Assembly (NCBI GenBank): GCA_027005175.1
Contig: JALTMC010000375.1
Coordinates: 1 to 5,160 of the forward strand
Direction of reading: 5' to 3'
Source: Myxococcales bacterium
GTDB taxonomy: Bacteria > Myxococcota_C > UBA6777
Length of the DNA stretch: 5,160 nt
The translations under genes were made by a program, and so were the position numbers. A model generated the notes under the pieces. It searched no databases. It had not been told where the DNA came from and was given only the letters and a program-made list of their open reading frames with translations. Below, piece by piece: positions 1 to 5,160 of this stretch. Numbering within the stretch: the first letter of the stretch is position 1; each line of letters begins with the position of its first letter.

Positions 1-1773
1 TATGGCTCTCGGAGAAAGCAGAAGCAACCATCATTGCAACGGAGTCCCTTGTTGCAAAATCCACAACCCAATCAGCCCAATCAGCCCAATCAGCCCAATC
101 AGCCCAATCAGCCCAATCAGCCCAATGCAGATCAAAGTCCATCTCCATCTTTGGCTCAACAGCCGGGTGTGCGAAACAGAGCAAGGATGAAAAGGCCAGG
201 TGGAGCACTTCGTAGGCCAGGTGGAATGCCTCGTCCTTTCAGAGCAGGGAAGCGGCCAGGGGTGTTAGGAGCGAGTCGTGTTCCCGGTGAGTCAGCACGT
301 CGAAAGCAGGCTGGGTCAGGGTCTTTTGCGCGAGAGAGTCCGGGGTTTCAGGTTCGTTCACAAGGAAGTCCAGAGGGGATAGGCCGACGTCAAAGGGGAG
401 GTGGGACATCAGAGAGGCGGGGGAGTCACTCTGGCAGTGGTGTCACAGGACAGGGTGGGGGAAGACAAAAAAGGACTCGTCGAAGAGGAGGCCGTATTGA
501 TACACCCAAAGGAGGGGGTTCCGCTTCATCGCGCCAAACCCAAGATGACAGCAAAATCCCCCTGATGGTTCCACCTGTTGATCGCTCTCTCAGTGTTCGC
601 AATCGGAGAAAAGCACCATCGGTGAATCCCCACCGAGATAGTTTAATTTGGAATCGTTCAAAAACTAGCAATTTGGATATGCGAACAGATATGGGGCACA
701 CTTATTTACGACAGGTGTTTGATCCGTACATTCCTCATCTTCAGCGGATCTCTGTGTTTGGCAAGGTTAGTTCGAACTTTCAGGTTTTTCAGGAAGAAAC
801 GCAAAAGAGGCGTATTCGAGTTGGAGGTCGTCAAGAGTCGGGTCGCTCTTATTTTGTGGGTCGAATTCGTGTGGTGTTGTGGCGCAATCGCTGGACTCCC
901 ATTCCCAGTGTGTCACCGGAAGCTCGGATCTTATGGTACCAAACCCAACCGAAAATCCGTCTTGAATTTGCAAGAGATGGTGGCGGCTTAATGTATGTAC
1001 GGGCCAGAGAGTGGAAAGCTAGTATTGTCAGGCTTATCTTTGGTACTGACGGAGCCAACAACTACTTTGGTGGGAAGATCCCACGAGGTATTCAAGCCTC
1101 TCGCTATTCTTTGGAGCTTCGACCTTATGTTCCGTTTCGTGTGAAATATGTGGCACTTCGTCGAATGCGTCGCTTTGGCGTCTCTCGAACCATGGAATTA
1201 CACGATATCTTGCACAGAGTTGTCCCATACCTGCGGAGCTTTGTTGCACGAAAGCTCAAGTCAAAGGAATATCGCAAAAATCCTTTTGATACCTTGTGGC
1301 GTTCTAAGGTTGGGGTTTGCCGTCATCGTTCGATGTTATTTACCATCGCGATGCAGTCTTTGGGTTTTCCTGCAAGGATGATCGCCAATCGTGCTCATGC
1401 CTTCGTTGAGATACAGTTCCCCAATGGACAGTGGCGTCAGATCGATTTGGGAGGCGGAGAGATCCCTCATTGGATGGGAAAATGGCGTGGACGCAAATAC
1501 AAACCTCTCAAAGATCCATTCCCTCGACCACCGCCTTCAGCCCAACAACGCCGTATGCCAACCACACCACATCCACCACCTCACGCACCTGATCCTCAAG
1601 AGGCTAAGAGAGGTCAAGTGCGTGCTCGTTCCGGCATAACAGGAACTTCAAAAACGCGACGAACTGGACAAGGGAGCTCCAAACAGGGAAAAGGGGCAGG
1701 AAACGTTTTACTTCGCAAACGTGTCAAAAAACGAAAAAAGAGAAGACCCTATGTCCCTCATACCCGATTCTAG
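1..1773 (+). CDS. Transglutaminase-like (TGc fold) protein with basic low-complexity N-terminal region, 5' end outside window
   Basis: The frame is open from base 1 to the TAG at 1771-1773 (590 visible residues), so the true start probably lies upstream. A TTG at 34 is possible but has no supporting ribosome site. Seen in order: a PNQ repeat (about residues 23-42); a very basic Gly/Arg/Ser-rich stretch (about 60-190); a beta-rich region of about 200 residues; then a transglutaminase-like core. The core carries GVCRHRSMLF with Cys440, RAHAFVEI with His466 and WRQIDLGGG with Asp482. This is the Cys-His-Asp triad order and spacing of the bacterial transglutaminase-like family, whose members act as proteases, peptide hydrolases or crosslinkers. 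The tail (about 495-590) is Pro-rich and then strongly Lys/Arg-rich. No membrane segment is visible. Its end overlaps the next gene, which suggests coupled translation. Fold assignment is firm; reaction, substrate and location are unknown. The basic arms could bind nucleic acid, acidic polymer or the membrane surface. Confidence 0.85.
   Translation, partial: YGSRRKQKQPSLQRSPLLQNPQPNQPNQPNQPNQPNQPNQPNADQSPSPSLAQQPGVRNRARMKRPGGALRRPGGMPRPFRAGKRPGVLGASRVPGESARRKQAGSGSFARESPGFQVRSQGSPEGIGRRQRGGGTSERRGSHSGSGVTGQGGGRQKRTRRRGGRIDTPKGGGSASSRQTQDDSKIPLMVPPVDRSLSVRNRRKAPSVNPHRDSLIWNRSKTSNLDMRTDMGHTYLRQVFDPYIPHLQRISVFGKVSSNFQVFQEETQKRRIRVGGRQESGRSYFVGRIRVVLWRNRWTPIPSVSPEARILWYQTQPKIRLEFARDGGGLMYVRAREWKASIVRLIFGTDGANNYFGGKIPRGIQASRYSLELRPYVPFRVKYVALRRMRRFGVSRTMELHDILHRVVPYLRSFVARKLKSKEYRKNPFDTLWRSKVGVCRHRSMLFTIAMQSLGFPARMIANRAHAFVEIQFPNGQWRQIDLGGGEIPHWMGKWRGRKYKPLKDPFPRPPPSAQQRRMPTTPHPPPHAPDPQEAKRGQVRARSGITGTSKTRRTGQGSSKQGKGAGNVLLRKRVKKRKKRRPYVPHTRF
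67..126 (+). repeat. Perfect 9-bp tandem repeat (CCCAATCAG), six full copies plus partial
   Basis: Six identical units run from 67 to 120, followed by CCCAAT at 121-126. The unit is in frame with the transglutaminase-like gene and encodes Pro-Asn-Gln. The absence of any synonymous change between units points to recent expansion by slippage. Copy-number change would lengthen or shorten the linker without breaking the frame. Confidence 0.95.
193..225 (+). repeat. Short direct repeat AGGCCAGGTGGA, two copies 21 bp apart
   Basis: The 12-base unit occurs at 193-204 and 214-225. It lies inside the basic part of the transglutaminase-like gene and yields the repeated peptide RPGG (RPGGALRRPGGMPRP). 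The period of 21 bp keeps the frame. It is a minor sign that the basic region grew by short duplications. Confidence 0.7.
1739..1745 (+). promoter_or_regulatory. Weak ribosome binding site for the ATG at 1751
   Basis: AGAGAAG lies five bases before ATG 1751, inside the last codons of the upstream gene. The alternative ATG at 1823 is preceded by CAGCAGATGGG, which is a poorer match. This favours 1751 as the start, although 1823 would give a more ordinary signal peptide. Confidence 0.45.
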
Positions 1774-1858
1774 CTGGCCTTGCACCTTGGTAACACCAAT
1801 CCCCCCCTCAACAGCAGATGGGATGTCTCTCACACCCGATTCTAGCTGGCCTCGCACC
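1751..1858 (+). repeat. 36-bp direct duplication at the gene 1/gene 2 junction
   Basis: Copy 1 is 1751-1786 and copy 2 is 1823-1858, with 33 of 36 bases identical and a start-to-start distance of 72 bp. In the second gene's frame they read MSLIPDSSWPCT and MSLTPDSSWPRT, so the candidate start codon is duplicated. In the first gene's frame both copies end in HTRF followed by TAG (stops at 1771 and 1843). The 36 bp between the copies (1787-1822) shows no similarity to its surroundings. Confidence 0.95.
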
Positions 1859-3364
1859 CTACGTTTTTTGTGTTTGGTATTCTTTTCGTTTGCTCCTTTT
1901 CTTTCTTCGGTGCAGGCGCAGGTTCGGACACAACGCTGGAAACAACGCTGGAAAGAGCTTCGGCGTTTGCGTTTTCAGTTATCGATTAAGGCACCCACTC
2001 ACCTGATGTTTCGGGTGGAGCGGGATAAGGGCGGACGGCCTATGTTGCAGGGACATCTACGAGACGACCAGGCGAGAGGTGTTGGAGGCCAGTCGCTTCG
2101 GTTGCGTCTTCCCAATCGAAAGCAACAATGGGTACAAACCGACAAGCAGGGATTGTTTCGGTTGGCTACGATCGGTTGGCCTCGACAGGGTTTGTATCAA
2201 ATGCGGTTTGACGGAAATCGTCGTTATGCAGCTAGCCACCAGCGACGGATACTGGATATGCGTAGAGTTGATTTGCAGATCAGTACGCGCTTTCCTTCAC
2301 CGCTACCTGCTGGAACCCATGAGTTTCATATCGATGTTCATTTGAAATACCAGGGACATTCACAGAAAGGGATGCCTGTGACATTGCTGATTCAGGCAAA
2401 GCAAGGACAGTCGTCTGGAATGGTAGGGAAACTCCCAACATCGATTCGAAGAGAGATCTCTGAAAAAGCTACAATGGCGTTAATGACTCTTTATACCAAC
2501 GAACAGGGAAGGGCGCGATTTGTATGGCAGGGAAAAGCCCTACAAGGGCCAGCCGAGATACCCTTGGCCATCTCGTTTCCAGGCAGCACTTACTTTTTGC
2601 CACAACGTGTTCGTTCGTTGTTGGTTGTGACTCCCACACGTTCTGCTGAAAGTTACAAAGATATCGGAGTCATGATAGGCTGGATTGTGTTGTTTCTTGG
2701 AACCATGGCCTTGTTGTGGTGGAGCTTTAAACAAGAGTGGTGGAGGCGTGATGAGGTACCTGCTTTGCTTCCATCATTTGATGATCAGGTGGGAGAGATT
2801 GAGACAGGTCGCGTGGAACGAGTGGCATCCCATGAAGGCTTCTCCGTGACCATCAACGACCACACGATCGCAGGTGTTTTGCTTGGGCTGGGTGAGAAGA
2901 AGCCGCTGCATGGAGTGACTGTTACTGTGCAACCCTTGGAGGAAGACGGGAAAGTCACACGGTGGCGATGGCAAACGATAAGCAATGCAAAAGGGCATTT
3001 TCTGGTGGATTGCCCCAAAACAGGTCTTATGCAGGTGAGCTTTTCCCATCCTCATTATCAAATCAAGCAGATGGAAATTGCTTTGCCCCACCAGAGTCGC
3101 CATAGAGTGTTACGAGTTTCTTTGGTGTCTTACCAGCATTTAATTTATGAAACCTTCTTGATGGCTGCTCGACGAATGGTTCTCGGACAAACCTTTGATC
3201 CTAGAACACAAACGGTACGCGAGTTTCTTCATACACTGCGAGCGGGGCATGTTGAGCAATTTGCTCCACTCGCCAAGGCCTTTGAAAAAGCATACTATGG
3301 ATCCATAATACCTACAGTGGAAGATTATGAATCCCTGCGTGATCTCTTTCAAACTCAGAAATAA
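1751..3364 (+). CDS. Signal-peptide, single-pass membrane protein with Ig-like, carboxypeptidase-regulatory-like and DUF4129-like regions
   Basis: It has 537 residues from ATG 1751, or 513 from ATG 1823. An in-frame GTG at 1721 is less likely. Seen: a hydrophobic core LRFLCLVFFSFAPFLSS followed by VQA-Q, a good signal-peptidase I site. With the 1823 start the signal peptide is a normal 32 residues; with 1751 it carries 24 extra residues. About residues 75-300 are beta-rich, with two Ig-like patterns (for example the stretch ending TDKQGLFRLATIGW). One membrane helix follows (about 306-326), flanked by WWSFKQEWWRR, which places the C-terminus in the cytoplasm. Residues about 368-455 resemble a carboxypeptidase-regulatory-like beta domain. 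Residues about 465-537 contain TVREFLHTL, FEKAYYG and PTVEDYESLRDLF, resembling DUF4129, the C-terminal region of TgpA-type transglutaminases. The layout also recalls BatD-like proteins of MoxR/DUF58 operons. It overlaps the transglutaminase-like gene by 23 bp, so the two products probably act together. The DUF4129 match is by eye. Confidence 0.85.
   Translation: MSLIPDSSWPCTLVTPIPPSTADGMSLTPDSSWPRTLRFLCLVFFSFAPFLSSVQAQVRTQRWKQRWKELRRLRFQLSIKAPTHLMFRVERDKGGRPMLQGHLRDDQARGVGGQSLRLRLPNRKQQWVQTDKQGLFRLATIGWPRQGLYQMRFDGNRRYAASHQRRILDMRRVDLQISTRFPSPLPAGTHEFHIDVHLKYQGHSQKGMPVTLLIQAKQGQSSGMVGKLPTSIRREISEKATMALMTLYTNEQGRARFVWQGKALQGPAEIPLAISFPGSTYFLPQRVRSLLVVTPTRSAESYKDIGVMIGWIVLFLGTMALLWWSFKQEWWRRDEVPALLPSFDDQVGEIETGRVERVASHEGFSVTINDHTIAGVLLGLGEKKPLHGVTVTVQPLEEDGKVTRWRWQTISNAKGHFLVDCPKTGLMQVSFSHPHYQIKQMEIALPHQSRHRVLRVSLVSYQHLIYETFLMAARRMVLGQTFDPRTQTVREFLHTLRAGHVEQFAPLAKAFEKAYYGSIIPTVEDYESLRDLFQTQK
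1931..1954 (+). repeat. Perfect 12-bp tandem duplication encoding QRWKQRWK
   Basis: CAACGCTGGAAA occurs at 1931-1942 and again, unchanged, at 1943-1954. It is in frame and lies just after the predicted signal-peptide cleavage site of the membrane protein. It gives a short basic, Trp-containing repeat at the mature N-terminus. Confidence 0.9.
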
Positions 3365-3368
3365 GGCG

Positions 3369-3373
3369 AAAGG
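3369..3373 (+). promoter_or_regulatory. Ribosome binding site for the ExbB/MotA-like gene
   Basis: AAAGG lies five bases before ATG 3379 in the 14-bp gap after the preceding stop. It fixes this ATG as the start and supports co-transcription with the gene before it. Confidence 0.6.
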
Positions 3374-3378
3374 CTACC

Positions 3379-4536
3379 ATGCTCGAAAATATGTATAAAA
3401 TCGCATTGGGTGACCGCGCTGGTGTGCTCAATCGCGTCTTTACCATCCTAATGATCTTGATGGTGGTGATTCAGTTCTTTCGATGGTTTCGGTTTCGGTT
3501 GCGACTCTCACGTTGGGGGTATCGATTGTTTCGTCTCGAACAAGATGCTCGTGAAGAGGGTGTTGTCACTGCCATCGATCCCGACGTTCTGCCTCCTCTT
3601 GATCCTTATGTTCGCTTTTGGGATATGGTCCCTTCCATGGCCATTATGTTGGGCCTACTTGGCACCTTCATCGGTCTAACCCTCTCCTTAAGTGAAATCC
3701 CTGTCACGGTGAATGTGGAAGATATTCGAAAAGGCCTGTCGAAAGCGATTCCATCGATGGGAACAGCATTTTGGACAAGTTTATGTGGCCTCGTTGTGGC
3801 CATTGTTGTGCGCATCCTCAACGCCATGATGGTTGCCGATTTTCGCTACAAAGTTGTCGATAAGTTGATGCAAAGCGAGCCACAAGTGATTGATGCGCTC
3901 GAAACAGCAGCCTTTCAGCAAGGTCGAGACGGCGCTCTCTTGCGACCTCATGGCATTCGTGAACTTCTCTGGCACCAGAATCGCTTACTCAACCAAACAG
4001 TAGCGCGTGTGGCCCCCCAGGTCTCTGAGGGCATCACCCGAGGGTTGGCTCAGTTTTCGCAACAATTCCCGATGGAAGAACACAAGGCACTTCTTCAGGA
4101 GTTACGTCGTATGACCAACAAAATAGAGAGCTGGCAACAACAGCAAAATGAGCTGATCTCTCAACAACGTAACTACTTTGAAAATCAGACAAAACAGATC
4201 GACCAACTCATCGATCAACAAAAGCGTTCCACCCGCGTCTTGTCACAAGAGCTTGCTGGATTCCAACAACAAATTCGCGAGATGGCTAGACACCAACTCG
4301 AAGCGGGAGCAGGTCACCAAAACCCACAGAGTGGAAATCAGGGGTGGCCAACACAGTCTCCTTCTGCCAACCCTCACACACCACCGATGACTCCACACCC
4401 TGCCCATACCCTCCAACCTCCTGCCTCTCAACCTCCTGCCTCTCAACCTCCTGCCTCTCAACCTCCTCAACAAGGAGTTAGCGAGCGGACTGTTACAGAG
4501 ATGCGGGCGTTAAATGAAAAAGACTGGAAGAAGTAA
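3379..4536 (+). CDS. MotA/TolQ/ExbB-family proton-channel-type protein with long coiled-coil tail
   Basis: It has 385 residues. Three hydrophobic segments are seen: about 20-34; 84-104 with GLLGTFIGLTLSL; and 127-148 with MGTAFWTSLCGLVVAIVVRI. The Arg-rich loop after the first helix (FRFRLRLSRWGYRLFR) and the wide gap between helices 1 and 2 fit ExbB/TolQ topology, with loop and tail in the cytoplasm. The GLLGT and TSLxGLVVAI motifs are those lining the pore in this family, whose members form pentamers around ExbD/TolR/MotB-type dimers and turn ion flow into motion. About residues 232-310 form a Gln-rich coiled coil, and 320-372 are Pro/His/Ser-rich low complexity. A cytoplasmic tail this long is more like ZorA of Zorya defence than plain ExbB, but no ZorB-like partner is visible. 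The gene follows the DUF4129-like gene after 14 bp, with its own ribosome site. Family call is strong; energised partner and role are unknown. Confidence 0.87.
   Translation: MLENMYKIALGDRAGVLNRVFTILMILMVVIQFFRWFRFRLRLSRWGYRLFRLEQDAREEGVVTAIDPDVLPPLDPYVRFWDMVPSMAIMLGLLGTFIGLTLSLSEIPVTVNVEDIRKGLSKAIPSMGTAFWTSLCGLVVAIVVRILNAMMVADFRYKVVDKLMQSEPQVIDALETAAFQQGRDGALLRPHGIRELLWHQNRLLNQTVARVAPQVSEGITRGLAQFSQQFPMEEHKALLQELRRMTNKIESWQQQQNELISQQRNYFENQTKQIDQLIDQQKRSTRVLSQELAGFQQQIREMARHQLEAGAGHQNPQSGNQGWPTQSPSANPHTPPMTPHPAHTLQPPASQPPASQPPASQPPQQGVSERTVTEMRALNEKDWKK
4414..4467 (+). repeat. 15-bp tandem repeat encoding QPPAS, three copies plus partial
   Basis: CAACCTCCTGCCTCT repeats perfectly at 4414-4428, 4429-4443 and 4444-4458, followed by CAACCTCCT at 4459-4467. 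It is in frame in the Pro-rich tail of the ExbB/MotA-like gene. Identical codons suggest recent, frame-preserving expansion of a flexible linker. Confidence 0.95.
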
Positions 4537-4612
4537 ACCAAGACCAAGGATGACTGAGATGCGGGTGTTAAACGAAAAAGACTGGAAGAAGTAAACCAAG
4601 ACCAAGAATGAC
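4498..4612. repeat. 57-bp near-perfect tandem duplication at a convergent gene junction
   Basis: Copy 1 is 4498-4554 and copy 2 is 4556-4612, with 54 of 57 bases identical and a period of 58 bp. On the plus strand copy 1 encodes the end of the ExbB/MotA-like protein, EMRALNEKDWKK plus stop, and copy 2 encodes EMRVLNEKDWKK plus stop. On the minus strand copy 2 encodes VILGLGLLLPVFFV plus stop, the end of the convergent protein, and copy 1 encodes the same peptide with a final Ile. The 31 bp between the two real stop codons (4537-4567) lie inside this repeat. I see no hairpin terminator there. Confidence 0.95.
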
Positions 4613-5160
4613 AAGAGCGATGATGAGCCAAAGCCATGTTTTGGATTTGGGTTGTTGTGTTGCAACAGAAATGTGTTCTGCTGAGGGCATAAGGTTGGGC
4701 TCAGCAGGTGGGGTGGCTGATAAAGCTTGTGCATGCTCTGCTGATTCTTGAGACCGAAACGGATCTATCTCAGATGGTTTTGTGGCAGGGAGTTCGTGGG
4801 AAGAGGGAGTAAACCTCTTCCACGAGGCCGAACTGGTTCGCTGGGGAGGGGTTGGAGGTGGAGTTGGCTCCTCTTCGATCGTGATCTCTTCCATCATGGT
4901 GAGCAGTTCCGAGGCTAATAACTCATCTGAACTCATTTGGGGAGTTGGGCCTGGAGCGGCTACATCGAGACTATCCAGGGAAAGCAGAGACTCCAGTTGG
5001 GGAGAGCGTGAGGGCAACCCATAAATCGAAGGAGAGCCTTTGCCCCGATTGCGAAGAACCTCTCCATGTTCCTCTACAATCGAGACAACACCTTCGAAGA
5101 ATTCGTTCACGTTTAACAGGTTGTGATCTTCGACAATACCTGGATGCTTGTTTGCAGGTT
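4568..5160 (-). CDS. Tail-anchored, Pro/Ser/Glu-rich protein of unknown function, 5' end outside window
   Basis: The minus-strand frame is open from the window edge to a TAA at 4570-4568 (196 visible residues). A GTG at 5110 is possible, but it has no ribosome site before it and the upstream codons (PANKHPGIVEDHNLLN) read like protein, so I expect the gene to continue past 5160. The first roughly 45 visible residues look folded. After them comes a long low-complexity linker with an acidic stretch (MMEEITIEEE), a Pro-rich stretch (PTPPPTPP) and Ser/Ala-rich sequence. Lys-Ser-Lys then leads into a 23-residue hydrophobic helix that ends exactly at the stop (visible residues 174-196). This predicts a C-terminal membrane anchor with the rest in the cytoplasm. 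Low-complexity linkers joined to a C-terminal anchor are common in signalling proteins of large-genome bacteria, but no catalytic domain is visible here. The last 14 residues come from the duplicated junction repeat. It converges on the operon and is not part of it. Confidence 0.72.
   Translation of the reverse strand, partial: PANKHPGIVEDHNLLNVNEFFEGVVSIVEEHGEVLRNRGKGSPSIYGLPSRSPQLESLLSLDSLDVAAPGPTPQMSSDELLASELLTMMEEITIEEEPTPPPTPPQRTSSASWKRFTPSSHELPATKPSEIDPFRSQESAEHAQALSATPPAEPNLMPSAEHISVATQQPKSKTWLWLIIALVILGLGLLLPVFFV

Noticed and set aside
67-126. CRISPR-like array
   Set aside because: Units are 9 bp with no spacers and are in frame with a coding sequence, so this is a coding minisatellite.
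3379-4536. Complete Zorya defence system
   Set aside because: Only the ZorA-like architecture is present. No ZorB peptidoglycan-binding protein or helicase/nuclease genes are seen, and the neighbours are transglutaminase/DUF4129-like.
4537-4567. Bidirectional terminator between the convergent genes
   Set aside because: No inverted repeat with a T-run is visible. The segment is the tail of junction repeat copy 1 and the start of copy 2.
4510-4734. Minus-strand open frame ending in VILGLGLLLPVFFI
   Set aside because: It shares only the junction repeat with the real minus-strand gene. Because the 58-bp period is not a multiple of three, the rest runs out of frame with that gene and lacks protein-like features.
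4782-5024. Plus-strand open frame of 80 codons
   Set aside because: It lies antisense to the low-complexity linker of the minus-strand gene, which is the better coding frame because it leads into the membrane anchor. There is no ribosome site or recognisable motif.
4990-5160. Visible N-terminal stretch of the minus-strand protein (KHPGIVEDHNLL, then FFEGVVSIVEEHGEVL) as part of a Ser/Thr kinase or a class III nucleotidyl cyclase
   Set aside because: There is a loose likeness to the HPxIV strand of kinases and to the NxFF...EHG helix of cyclases. No catalytic loop, DFG or metal-binding Asp motif follows, and the sequence turns directly into low-complexity linker.

Overview
The window is protein-coding almost throughout and has roughly even base composition. 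It carries three tightly packed plus-strand genes and one minus-strand gene that converges on them. Both outer genes run off the window. A protein with a Sec-type signal peptide, an ExbB/TolQ/MotA-type membrane protein and a tail-anchored Pro/Ser-rich protein suggest a Gram-negative bacterium. The long low-complexity segments would suit a large-genome lineage such as Myxococcota or Bradymonadia, but that is a guess and nothing here fixes the taxon.

Layout. Positions 1-1773 hold the 3' part of a transglutaminase-like cysteine-protease-fold protein with a PNQ repeat and a long, very basic RG-rich segment ahead of the catalytic core. Positions 1751-3364 (start possibly at 1823) hold a single-pass membrane protein with a signal peptide, two extracytoplasmic beta/Ig-like regions, one membrane helix, a cytoplasmic carboxypeptidase-regulatory-like beta domain and a C-terminal segment resembling DUF4129. 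Positions 3379-4536 hold a MotA/TolQ/ExbB-type channel subunit with a glutamine-rich coiled-coil and Pro-rich cytoplasmic tail. Positions 4568-5160 on the minus strand hold the C-terminal part of a low-complexity, tail-anchored protein.

How they may work together. In TgpA-type proteins a transglutaminase core and DUF4129 lie in one polypeptide. Here they appear to be split over two adjacent, translationally overlapping genes, followed after 14 bp by an ion-channel-type motor subunit. This looks like one operon for an envelope-associated machine. No ExbD/TolR/MotB partner is visible, and the substrate is unknown.

The most unusual DNA-level signal is a pair of near-identical duplications, each sitting exactly on a gene boundary (1751-1858 and 4498-4612). 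In each case one copy supplies the end of the upstream gene. The other copy supplies a candidate start of the next gene (first boundary) or the 3' end of the convergent gene (second boundary). Each copy still encodes both senses or frames. This is best explained by ancestral overlapping genes whose overlap was duplicated and then shared out. Several in-frame tandem repeats (9, 12 and 15 bp units) show that short duplications are common in this locus.
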